A DNA stretch of 64,000 nucleotides. Origin: Aegilops tauschii subsp. strangulata. Taxonomy: Eukaryota > Streptophyta > Magnoliopsida > Poales > Poaceae. Where the stretch lies: assembly GCF_002575655.3 (NCBI RefSeq), contig NC_053037.3, positions 506,920,544 to 506,984,543 of the forward strand, written 5' to 3'. Numbering within the stretch: the first letter of the stretch is position 1; every line of letters starts with the position of its first letter. This document shows positions 35,495-46,845 of this stretch, one piece after another. The notes under the pieces are model-generated. The model was not told the origin of the DNA. It saw nothing but the letters and a program-made list of their open reading frames with translations, and did not search any database. A program made the translations under genes and the position numbers.

Positions 35495-37076
35495 TGATAC
35501 GTCTCCAACGTATCTAGAATTTTTTATTGTTCCATGCTATATTATATTCTGTTTTGGACATCATTGGGATTTATTATACACTTTTATATTATTTTTGGGA
35601 CTAACCTATTAACAGGAGGCCCAGCCCAGAATTGCTGTTTTTTGCCTATTTCAGAGTTTCCCTGAAAAAGAATATCAAACGGAGTCCAAACGGAATGAAA
35701 CCTTCGGGAACGTGATTTTCGAAACGAACGTGATCAAGAGGACTTGGATCCTACGTCAAGGCATCAACCAGGAGGCCACGAGATAGGGGCGCGCCTACCC
35801 CCTGGGCGCACCCTCCACCCTCGTGGGCCCCCTGTTGCTCCACCGACGTACTCCTTCCTCCTATATATACCTACGTACCCCCAAACTACCAGATACGGAG
35901 CCAAAAACCTAATTCCACCGCCGCAACCTTCTGTACCAATTAGATCCCATCTTGGGGCCTGTTCCGGAGCTCCGCCGGAGGGGGCATCGATCACGGAGGG
36001 CTTCTACATCAACACCATAGCCTCTGCGATGATGTGTGAGTAGTTTACCTCAGACCTTCGGGTCCATAGTTATTAGCTAGATGGCTTCTTCTCTCTTTTT
36101 GGATCTCAATACAATGTTCTCCCCCTCTCTCGTGGATATCTATTCGATGCAATCTTCTTTTGCGGTGTGTTTCTTGAGACCGATGAATTGTGGGTTTATG
36201 ATCAAGTTTATCTATGAACAATATTTGAATCTTCTCTGAATTCTTTTATGTATGATTGGTTATCTTTGCAAGTCTCTTCGAATTATCAGTTTGGTTTGGC
36301 CTACTAGATTGATCTTTCTTGCAATGGGAGAAGTGCTTACCTTTGGGTTTAATCTTGCGGTGTCCTTTCCCAGTGACAGTAGGGGCAGCAAGGCACGTAT
36401 TGTATTGTTGCCATCGAGGATAACAAGATGGGGTTTATATCATATTGCATGAGTTTATCCCTCTACATCATGTCATCTTGCTTAAAGCGTTACTCTGTTC
36501 TTATGAACTTAATACTCTAGATGCATGCTGGATAACGGTCGATGTGTGGAGTAATAGTAGTAGATGCAGGCAGGAGTCGGTCTACTTGTCTCGGACGTGA
36601 TGCCTATATACATGATCATACCTAGATATTCTCATAACTATGCTCAATTTTGTCAATTGCTCAACCGTAATTTGTTCACCCACTGTAAAATACTTATGCT
36701 CTTGAGAGAAGCCACTAGTGAAACCTATGGCCGCCGGGTCTATTTTCCATCATATTAATCTCCCGACAACAAGCTATTTCTGGCGCCGTTTTTATTTTAC
36801 TTTCTTTACTTTGCATCTTTATCATAAAAATACCAAAAATATTATCTTATCATATCTGTCAGATCTCACTCTCGTAAGTGACCGTGTAGGGATTGACAAC
36901 CCCTTATCGCGTTGGTTTCGAGGATTTATTTGTTTGTGTAGGTGCGAGGGACTTGTGCGTGGCCTCCTACTGGATTGATACCTTGGTTGTCAAAAACTGA
37001 GGGAAATACTTACGCTACTTGCTGTGTCACCCTTTCCTCTTCAAGGGAAAACCAACGCAGTGCTCAAGAGGTAGCA
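35495..37076 (+). repeat. 5' LTR of the Sabrina-like element
   Basis: 1582 bp with TG...CA ends; TATATATA at 35862-35869. TTTCTGGCGTCGTTGCCGGGG at 37084-37104 is the primer-binding region typical of this group. Confidence 0.9.
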
Positions 37077-37284
37077 AGAAGGATTTCTGGCGTCGTTGCC
37101 GGGGAGTCTACGCAAAAGTCAACATACCAAGTACCCATCACAAACCCTTATCTCCCGCATTACATTTTTTGCCATTTGCCTGTCGTTTTCCTCTCCCCCA
37201 CTTCACCCTTGACGTTTTATTTGCCCTCTCTTTTCCGTTCGCCTCTTTTTGTTCGCTCGTGTGTTGGATTGCTTGCTTGTCACG

Positions 37285-39366
37285 ATGGCTCAAGATAATA
37301 CCAAATTATGTGACTTTACCAATACCAACAATAATGATTTCCTTAACACTCCGATTGCTCCTCTTACCGATATTGAATCTTGTGAAAGCAATGCTGCTTT
37401 GTTGAATCTTGTCATGAAAGATCAATTCGCCGGCCTTCGTAGTGAAGATGCCGCTACTCATCTAAATAGCTTCTTTGATTTGTGTGATATGCAAAAGAAG
37501 AAAGATGTGGACAATGATATTGTTAAATTGAAGTTATTTCCTTTTTCGCTTAGAGATCGTGCTAAAGCATGGTTTTCGTCTTTGCCTAAAAATAGTATTG
37601 ATTAATGGAATAAGTGCAAAGATGCTTTTATCTCTAAGTATTTTCCTCCCACTAAGATCATCTCCCTTAGAAACGATATTATGAATTTTAAGCAACTTGA
37701 TCATGAACATGTTGCACAAGCTTGGGAGAGGATGAAATTAATGATACGTAATTGCCCTACGCATGGTTTGAATTTGTGGATGATTATACAAAATTTTTAT
37801 GCCGGATTAAATTTTGCTTCTAGAAATCTTTTAGATTCGGCCGCGGGAGGCACTTTTATGGAAATCACTTTAGGCGAAGCTAGTAAACTCCGAGATAATA
37901 TTATGGTTAATTATTCTCAATGGCACACTGAAAGATCTACTAATAAAAAAGTGCATGCGATAGAAGAAATTAATGTTTTGAGTGGAAAGATGGATGAACT
38001 TATGAAATTATTTGCTACTAAGAGTGTTTCTTCTGATCCTAATGATATGCCTTTGTCTACTTTGATTGAGAATAATAATGAACCTATGGATGTGAATTTT
38101 GTTGGTAGGAATAATTTTGGTAACAACGCGTATAGAGGAAACTTTAATCCTAGGCCTTATCCTAGTAATTCCTCTAATAATTATGGTAATTCCTACAACA
38201 ATTCTTATGGAAATTTTAATAAGATTCCCTCTGAGTTTGAGACTAGTTTTAAGGAATTTATGAATTCGCAAAAGAATTTCAATGCTTTGCTTGAAGAAAA
38301 ATTGCTCAAAGTTGATGAATTGGCTAGGAACGTCGATAGAATTTCTCTTGATGTTGATTCTTTGAAACTTTGATCTATTCCACCTAAGCATGATATCGAT
38401 GAGTCTCTCAAAGCCATGAGAATTTCCATTGATGAGTGCAAAGAAAGAACCGCTAGGATGCGCACTAAGAAAGATTGCTTTGTGAAAGCGTGTTCTTCAA
38501 ATTTCTATGAAAATAAAGATGAAGATCTAAAAGTTATTGATGTGTCCCCTATTAAATCTTTGTTTTGCGATATGAATCTTGATAATGATGGGACTGAATA
38601 TGATCCACCCTTACCTAGAAGGCGTTCCAAAAATTCGGAGTTTTTAGATCTTGATGCTAAAATTGATAAAAGTGGGATTGAAGAGATCAAAACATTAGAT
38701 GTTAATGAACCCACTATTTTGGATTTCAAGGAATTTAATTATGATAATTGTTCTTTGATAGATTGTATTTCCTTGTTTCAATCCGTGCTAAATTCTCCTC
38801 ATGCTTATAGTCAAAATAAAGCTTTTACTAAACATATCGTTGATGCTTTGATGCAATCTTATGAAGAAAAACTTGAGTTGGAAGTTTCTATCCCTAGAAA
38901 ACTTTATGATGAGTGGGAACCTACTATTAAAATTAAAATTAAAGATCATGAATGCTATGCTTTGTTTGATTTGGGTGCTAGTGTTTCCACGATTCCAAAA
39001 ACTTTATGTGATTTATTAGGTTTCCGTGATTTTGATGATTGCTCTCTAAACTTGCACCTTGCCGATTCCACTATCAAGAAACCTATGGGAAGAATTAATG
39101 ATGTTCTTATTGTTGAAAATAGGAATTATGTGCCTGTCGATTTTATTGTTCTTGATATAGATTGCAATCCTTCATGTCCTATTATTCTTGGTAGACCTTT
39201 CCTTAGAACAATTGGTGTGATTATTGATATGAAGGAAGGGAATATTATATTCCAATTTCCGTTAAGAAAAGGCATGGAACACTTCCCTAGAAATAAAATA
39301 AAACTACCTTATGAATCTATTATGAGAGCCACTTATGGATTGCCTACCAAAGATGGCAATACTTAG
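37285..39366 (+). pseudogene. gag-pro: gag-protease of the Sabrina-like element
   Basis: A single frame from ATG 37285 contains gag (ATHLNSFFDLCDM, RAKAWFSSLP, then WNKCKDAFISKYFPP), an Asn/Tyr-rich stretch at 38100-38225, and a retropepsin-like domain. The protease shows ALFDLGASVSTIPKTLC (38960-39010) and CPIILGRPFLRTIGVIID (39175-39225). DLGAS in place of D[ST]GA is usual for this plant group. TAA at 37603 and TGA at 38371 interrupt it in frame; both look like single-base changes. There is no zinc knuckle. It cannot make cDNA itself. Confidence 0.82.
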
Positions 39367-42177
39367 ATCTATCCTTGCTTTTATGCCTAGCTAGGGGCGT
39401 TAAACGATAGCGCTTGTTGGGAGGCAACCCAATTTTATTTTTAGTTTTTTACTTTCTGCTTCTGTTTAGGAATAAATCTTTGATCTAGCCTCTGGTTATA
39501 TGTCTTTTATGTTTTAATTAGTGTTTGTGCCAAGTTAAACCTATAGGATCTTCTTGGATGATAGTTATTTGATCTTGCTGTAAATTCCAGAAACTTTCTG
39601 TTCACGAAAACAATTGTTAAAAATCATCAGAACGTGATAAAATATTGATTCCAATTGTGCAGATCAATAAACAAGTTGTCTAGGTCGTCCTATTTTGGCT
39701 GAATTTTTGGAGTTCCAGATGTTTGCGTTAGTTACAGATTACTACAGACTGTTCTGTTTTTGACAGATTCTGTTTTTCGTGTGTTGTTTGCTTATTTTGA
39801 TGAATCTATGGATAGTAAAATAGTTTATAAACCATAGAGAAGTTGGAATACAGTAGGTTTAACACCAATATAAATAAAGAATGAGTTCATTACAATACCT
39901 TGAAGTGGTGTTTTGTTTTCTTTCGCTAACGGAGCTCACGAGATTTTCTGCCAAGTTTTGTGTTATGAAGTTTTCAAGTTTTGGGTAAAAGATTTGATGG
40001 ATTATGGAACAAGGAGTGGCAAGAGCCTAAGCTTGGGGATGCCCATGGCACCCCAAAGGTAATCTAAGGACACCTAAAAGCCAAAGCTTGGGGATGCCCC
40101 GGAAGGCATCCCCTCTTTTCGTCTACTTCCATCGGTAACTTCACTTGGATCTATATTTTTATTCACCACATGATATGTGTTTTGCTTGGAGCGTCTTGTA
40201 TTATTTGAGTCTTTGCTTTTTAGTTTACCACAATCATCCTTGCTGTACACACCTTTTGAGAGAGACACACATGATTCGGAAATTATTAGAATACTCTATG
40301 TGCTTCACTTATATCTTTTGAGTTATATAGTTTTTGCTCTAGTGCTTCACTTATATCTTTTAGAGCACGGTGGTGATTTTGTTTTATAGAAACTATTGTT
40401 CTCTCATGCTTCACTTAGATTATTTTGAGAGTCCTACAAAACAGCATGGTAGTTTGCTTTAACAATAATAGGCATTCAAGATTAGTAAAGAGAAAAAGAA
40501 AAATTCTTATGAGTGTGTTGAATACTATGAGAAATTTGATGCTTGATAATTTTTTGAGATATGGAGATGATGATATTAGAATCATGCTAGTTGAGTGGTT
40601 GTGAATTTGAGAAATACTTGTGTTAAAGTTTGTGATTCCCGTAGCATGCACGTATGGTGAACCGTTATGTGATGAAGTCGGAGCATGATTTATTTATTGA
40701 TTGTCTTCCTTATGAGTGGCGGTCGGGGACGAGCGATGGTATTTTCCTACCAATCTATCCCCCTAGGAGCATGCGCATAATACTTTGCTTTGATGACTTG
40801 TAGGTTTTTGCAATAAGTATATGAGTTCTTTATGACTAATGTTGAGTCCATGGATTATATGCACTTTTCTTCCTTCCACCATTGCTAGCCTCTCTAATGT
40901 CGCACACTTTTCGCCGGTATCATACACCCACCATATACCTTCCTCAAAACATCCACCATACCTACCTATCATGGAATTTCCATAGCCATTCCGAGATATA
41001 TTGCCATGCAACTAACCACCGTTCCGTTTACTATGACACGCTCCATCATTGTCATATTGCTTTGCATGATCATGTAGTTGACATTGTATTTGTGGCAAAG
41101 CCACCATTCATAATTCTTTCATACATGTCACTCTTGATTCATTGCATATCCCAGTACACCGCCGGAGGCATTCACATAGAGTCATATTTTGTTCTAAGTA
41201 TTGAGTTGTAATTGTTGAGTTGTAAGAAAATAAAAGTGTGATGATCATCAGTTTTAGAGCATTGTCCCAAGTGAGGAAAGGATGTTGGAGACTATGATTC
41301 CCCCACAAGTCGGGATGAGACTCCGGACTAAAAAAAGAGGCCATAAAAAAAGAGAAAAGGCCCAAAAAAATGAGAGAAAAATAGAGAAGGGACAATGTTA
41401 CTATCCTTTTACCACACTTGTGCTTCAAAGTAGCACCATGATCTTCATGATAGAAAGTCTCTTATGATATCACTTTCATATACTAGTGGGAAATTTTTCG
41501 TTATAGAACTTGGCTGGTATATTCCAATGATGGGCTTCCTCAAAATGCCCTAGGTCTTCGTGAGCAAGCGAGTTGGATGCACACCCACTTAGTTTCTTTT
41601 GTTGAGCTTTCATATACTTATAGCTCTAGTGCATCCGTTGCATGGCAATCCCTACTCACTCACATTGATATCTATTAATGGGCATCTCCATAGCCCGTTG
41701 ATACGCCTAGTTGATGTGAGACTATCTTCTCCCTTCTTTTTGTCTTCTCCACAACCACCATTCTATTCCACATATAGTGCTATGTCCATGGCTCACGCTC
41801 ATGTATTGCGTGAAGATTGAAAAAGTTTGAGAATGTCAAAAGTATGAAACAATTGCTTGGCTTGTCATCGGGGTTGTGCATGATTTAAATATTTTGTGTG
41901 GTGAAGATAGAGCATAGCCAGACTATATGATTTTGTAGGGATAACTTTCTTTGGCCATGTTATTTTGAGAAGACATGATTGCTCAGTTAGTATGCTTGAA
42001 GTATTATTATTTTTATGTCAATATTAAACTTTTGTCTTGAATCTTTCAGATCTGAATATTCATACCACAATTAAGAAGAATTACATTGAAATTATGCCAA
42101 GTAGCATTCCACATCAAAAATTCTGCTTTTATCATTTACCTACTCGAGGACGAGTAGGAATTAAGCTTGGGGATGCT
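39367..42177 (+). other. Long noncoding 3' internal region of the Sabrina-like element
   Basis: There are 2.8 kb with no gene. Two hairpins stand out: TTGGG/CCCAA at 39417-39432, and a perfect 9-bp stem GGGGATGCC/GGCATCCCC at 40090-40113. The element's purine tract (AAGCTTGGGGATGCT, 42163-42177) precedes the 3' LTR. Much of this region is recognisable in the old copy at 3858-4292 and 56883-58145. Confidence 0.75.
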
Positions 42178-43745
42178 TGATACGTCTCCAACGTATCTAT
42201 AATTTTTTATTATTCCATGCTATATTATATTCTGTTTTGGACATCATTGGGCTTTATTATACACTTTTATATTACTTTTGGGACTAACCTATTAACCGGA
42301 GGCCCAACCCAGAATTGTTGTTTTTTGCCTATTTCAGAGTTTCGCAGAAAAAGAATATCAAACGGAGTCCAAACGGAATGAAACCTTCGGGAACGTGATT
42401 TTCGGAACGAACGTGATCCAGAGGACTTGGACCCTACGTCAAGGCATCAACCAGGAGGCCATGAGGTAGGGGGGCGCGCCCTCCACCCTCGTGGGCCCCC
42501 TGTTGCTCCACCCACGTACTCCTTCCTCCTATATATATCTACGTACCCCCAAACTACCAGATACGGAGCCAAAAACCTAATTCCACCACCGCAACCTTCT
42601 GTACCCGTGAGATCCCATCTTGGGGCCTGTTCCGGAGCTCCGCCAGAGGGGGCATCGATCACGGAGGGCTTCTACATCAACACCATGGCCTCTCCGATGA
42701 TGTGTGAGTAGTTTACCTCAGACCTTCGGGTCCATATTTATTAGCTAGATGGGTTCTTCTCTCTTTTTGGATCTCAATACAATGTTCTCCCCCTCTCTCG
42801 TGGAGATCTATTCGATGTAATCTTCTTTTGCGGTGTGTTTGTTGAGACCGATGAATTGTGGGTTTATGATCAAGTTTATCTATGAACAATATTTGAATCT
42901 TCTCTGAATTCTTTTATGTATGATTGGTTATCTTTGCAAGTCTCTTCGAATTATCAGTTTGGTTTGGCCTACTAGATTGATCATTCTTGCAATGGGAGAA
43001 GTGCTTAGCTTTGGGTTCAATCTTGCGGTGTCCTTTCCCAGTGACAGTAGGGGCAGCAAGGCACGTATTGTATTGTTGCCATTGAGGATAACAAGATGGG
43101 GTTTATATCATATTGCATGAGTTTATCCCTCTACATCATGTCATCTTGCTTAAAGCGTTACTCTGTTCTTATGAACTTAATACTCTAGATGCATGCTGGA
43201 TAGCGGCCGATGTGTGGAGTAATAGTAGTAGATGCAGGGAGGAGTCGGTCTACTTGTCTCGGACGTGATGCCTATATACATGATCATACCTAGATATTCT
43301 CATAACTATGCTCAATTCTGTCAGTTGCTCAATAGTAATTTGTTCACCCACCATAAAATACTTATGCTCTTTTGAGAAGCCACTACTGAAACCTATGGCC
43401 CCCGGGTCTATTTTCCATCATATTAATCTCCCGACAACAAGCTATTTCTGGTGCCGTTTTTATTTTACTTTCTTTACTTTGCATCTTTATCATAAAAATA
43501 CCAAAAATATTATCTTATCATATCTATCAGATCTCACTCTCGTAAGTGACCGTGTATGGATTGACAACCCCTTATCGCGTTGGTTGCGAGGATTTATTTG
43601 TTTGTGTAGGTGCGAGGGACTTGTGCGTGGCCTCCTACTGGATTGATACCTTGGTTCTCAAAAACTGAGGGAAATACTTACGCTACTTTGCTGGATCACC
43701 CTTTCCTCTTCAAGGGAAAACCAACGCAGTGCTCAAGAGGTAGCA
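42178..43745 (+). repeat. 3' LTR of the Sabrina-like element
   Basis: 1568 bp, aligned throughout with 35495-37076. The promoter TATATATA is near 42531. It is followed by the GCCGG duplication and Gypsy B gag. Confidence 0.9.
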
Positions 43746-43750
43746 GCCGG

Positions 43751-45084
43751 CTTGGCCCCCAAGAAGGAACCGGAGAGAATGATGCCCGCCACCGGATCGA
43801 CCGTCTCAATCGATCCCTGGCGCTAGAAGAAGAACACGTGTTGGGCCCTCCTTGCTTCGGCCCCCGTATCGGCTATGAACCCTTCCCCAAAGGGTTCACG
43901 CTCCCAAGAGACACGCCCAAGTACAACGGGTCTGTGAAGCCGGAAGACTGGCTGGTCGACTACTCCACGGCCGTCAGCATAGCAAACGGCAACAAGCTTT
44001 TTGCCGTGAAGTACGTTCCGCTCATGCTCCAGGGCACCGCCCGGACATGGCTAAATAGCCTGAAGCCCCGCAGCATCAATAGCTGGGTAGATTCCACTGA
44101 GGCCTTCATCCGCAACTTCACCAGCACGTACAAGCGGCCGCCCAAGCCCCGCCAGCTCTCCTTGTGCGTTCAAGGCCCCAACGAATCGACTCGCGACTAT
44201 CTCACGCATTGGGCCGAGCTACGCAACTCTTGCGAAGGCGTGCACGAGGTGCAGGCTATCGAGTACTCCACTGCCGGGTGTCGAGAAGGCACCCTGCTCA
44301 AGCACCGACTCCTCTGTGACGAGCCGGCAACCCTCGACGAGCTGCTGATCATAGCCGACAAGTATGCTACGGCCTACTCCTCCATGAAGGCAGAGATTCA
44401 AGTTGATGCTTCCGGCAAAGTGGCTCCCCAGGCCCCTCAGACTCCGGCTGGTGACACCAGTCGGCGGCCGCAGCAGAACGACAACAAGCGCAAGGCCCCG
44501 CCGCCGGCTTCCACCAGCCGGCAGGTGGCGATAGTTGAAGACCAGCAGCCAGATGGGCAGCCTGCTCCCAAGCGTCAGAAGGGCGGCAATTCAAATTGGT
44601 TGCCCGCCTTCTCCTATGAGCAAACCCTCGATGCGCCCTGCAAGTTCCACAGCGGCGCGAAGCCGTCCAACCACACCACTCGGAAGTGTCACTGGCTCAC
44701 CCGAATCTCCAGGGGCGAAGGATTGCTGCCTCCTCCGCCTACTAGCCAGCCGCCGCCACCTCCTCCTCCGCATCAGGCGGCCCGACCAGTCGCTGCCATC
44801 CAAGATGAGTACCCAGAAGAACAAGGAGCCTACGTCGTCTTCACCAGTGTGGCTGACGACAAGCACAGCCGACGCCAGCAGTCCCGAGAGGTGAATGATG
44901 TAGCTTCTGAAGCCCCAGAGTTCATGCAGTGGTCAGAGAGGCCGATCAGTTGGAGCCGAGCTGACCACCCAGAAGTGATGCCTTCCCCGGGTTCCTACGC
45001 TCTAGTGTTGGATGCCACCTTTGCTACAGAAAGACGAGCAGCTTGTTTCTCCCGAGTCCTGATAGATGGCGGTAGCAGCATCAA
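43751..45084 (+). pseudogene. gag: Gypsy B gag C-terminal part and start of protease
   Basis: The open frame shows the gag capsid signature: FPKGFTLPRDTPKYNGSVKP, DWLVDYSTAV, LQGTARTWLNSLKPRSINSW and FIRNFTSTY. A Pro/Gln-rich linker and CKFHSGAKPSNHTTRKCHW follow. The protease start is RVLIDGGSSI (45056-45084). A one-base shift at about 45085 moves the frame. The capsid domain itself is intact. Confidence 0.82.
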
Positions 45085-46845
45085 ATCTTGTACCACGATA
45101 CCATGGAGAAGTTGGGCATCAAGCAGAAGCAACTCCAGCCCAGTCGGACTGTCTTCCATGGCATAGTACCTGGCCTTTCGCACTCACCACTCGGCAAGAC
45201 CAAGATAGATGTCCTCTTTGGGGACAAAGATCATTTCCACCGAGAGCCCGTCTGGTTTGAGGTAGTTGACCTCGAGAGCCCTTACCATGCACTGCTTGGC
45301 CAACCTGCCTTGGCCAAATTCATGGATGTACCGCACTATGCCTACCTTAAGACGAAGATGCCAAGTACCAAAGGGATCATCACCATCTCTGGAGATTACA
45401 AGAAGTCATCCGCCTGTGCATCTGCCAGCAGCCGGCTGGCCGAGTCCCTTGTGATTGCTGCCGAGAAGCGACTCCTTGACCGGTTTGTGGCCATGGCCGG
45501 CAAGTAGCCGGACATGTCTCCTAATCCCAAGGAGTCGGAAGTTGAAGGCTCCTTCAAGCCAGCCAAGGAGACAAAGAAGATATTGTTGCACCCAGAGAGG
45601 TACGCTGTCGTAGGTGCAAACCTCGACAGCAAATAGGAAAGCGAGCTCGTCAATTTCCTCCGTGAGAATCGGGACATCTTTGCATGGTCTCCTAAGGACA
45701 TGCCGGGTGTTCCGACGGATCTCGCCGAGCACAAGCTACACGTCCGACCTGACGCTAAGCCGGTCAAGCAACCCCTCCGCCGCCTGTTGGAGGAGAAGAT
45801 AAGAATTGTCGGTGAAGAGATAGCCCGGCTCCTAGCAGTCGGCTTCATTATGGAAGTATTCTATCCGGATTGGCTGGCCAACCCAGTCCTTGTACTGAAG
45901 AAGAAGAACAAGTGGCGCATGTGTATTGATTATACCAGCCTCAACAAAGCTTGCCCCAAAGATCCATTTGCCCTGCCACGGATCGACCAAGTGATAGACT
46001 CTACAGCCGGATGCGAGCTGTTGAGTTTTTTGGATGCATATTCAGGGCACCACCAGATCAAGTTGAACCCGGCTGATAGGCTGAAGACCTCTTTCATCAC
46101 GCCATTCGGAGCCTCCTGCTACCTGACAATGATGTTCGGCTTAAGGAATGACGGTGCCACGTTTCAGCGTTGCATGCAGAAGTGCCTCCTCAAGCAGCTC
46201 GGCAGGAACGTCCACGTCTATGTGGATGATGTTGTGGTGAAAACGGAGAAGCGTGGGACCCTCCTAGAAGATCTCAAGGAGACTTTTGAAAATCTGCGCC
46301 GGTTTCAGATCAAGCTCAACCCGGAGAAGTGCGTGTTCGGAGTACCAGCTGGCCAGCTCCTTGGCTTCCTGGTCTCAGAACGCGGCATTGAATGCAACCC
46401 TTTGAAGATCAAGGCCATGGAGAGGATGGAGAAGCCTACCCGGCTGAGAGACATCCAGAAGTTCACCGGCTGCTTGGCATCCATCGGTCGCTTCATCTGC
46501 CGGCTAGGCGAGAAGGCCCTTCCCCTGTACCAACTCCTGAAGAAAACCACTCACTTCGAGTGGAATGACAAGGCGGATGAGGCTTTTCTCCAGCTCAAGA
46601 AGATGTTGACCACGCCGCCTGTCCTGGCCGCGCCGGCTGCTAAGGAACCCATGCTCCTCTACATCGCCGCCACCAGCCGGGTGGTCAGCACAGTCATAGT
46701 AGTTGAGCACAAGGAAGACGGCAAGGTTCTGCCGGTCCAGAGACCGGTGTATTACTTGAGTGAAGTACTGTCGGCTTCCAAGCAGAACTACCCCCACTAC
46801 CAGAAGATGTGCTACGGCGTGCACTTTACCGCCAAAAAAGTTAAA
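45085..46845 (+). pseudogene. pol: Gypsy B protease and reverse transcriptase
   Basis: The frame continues YHDTMEKLGI and ESPYHALLGQPALAKFM (protease end). TAG codons at 45505 and 45634 interrupt the linker. RT follows: WRMCIDYTSLNKACPKD, LSFLDAYSGHHQI, TPFGASCYLTMMFGLRNDGA, and the catalytic VYVDDVVV with YVDD codons at 46219-46230. The connection and first RNase H region include VYYLSEVL. A frameshift near 46845 follows. The usual YC.D/YVDD motifs are kept. Confidence 0.88.

Larger units (their letters stand above)
35495..43745 (+). mobile_element. Sabrina-like non-autonomous Gypsy element
   Basis: LTRs 35495-37076 (1582 bp) and 42178-43745 (1568 bp) begin TGATACGTCTCC and end GAGGTAGCA. 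The GCCGG duplication (35490-35494, 43746-43750) is perfect. The interior encodes only gag and protease (37285-39366), followed by 2.8 kb of noncoding DNA. No RT, RNase H or integrase is present, as in non-autonomous wheat Sabrina-type elements. LTR divergence is about 2.5-3% by eye, plus one 15-bp indel. The family name is tentative. Confidence 0.9.

Noticed and set aside
38950..39000. DLGAS instead of D[ST]GA as an inactivating protease mutation
   Set aside because: This variant is common in the same plant Gypsy lineage, so it is not evidence of damage.
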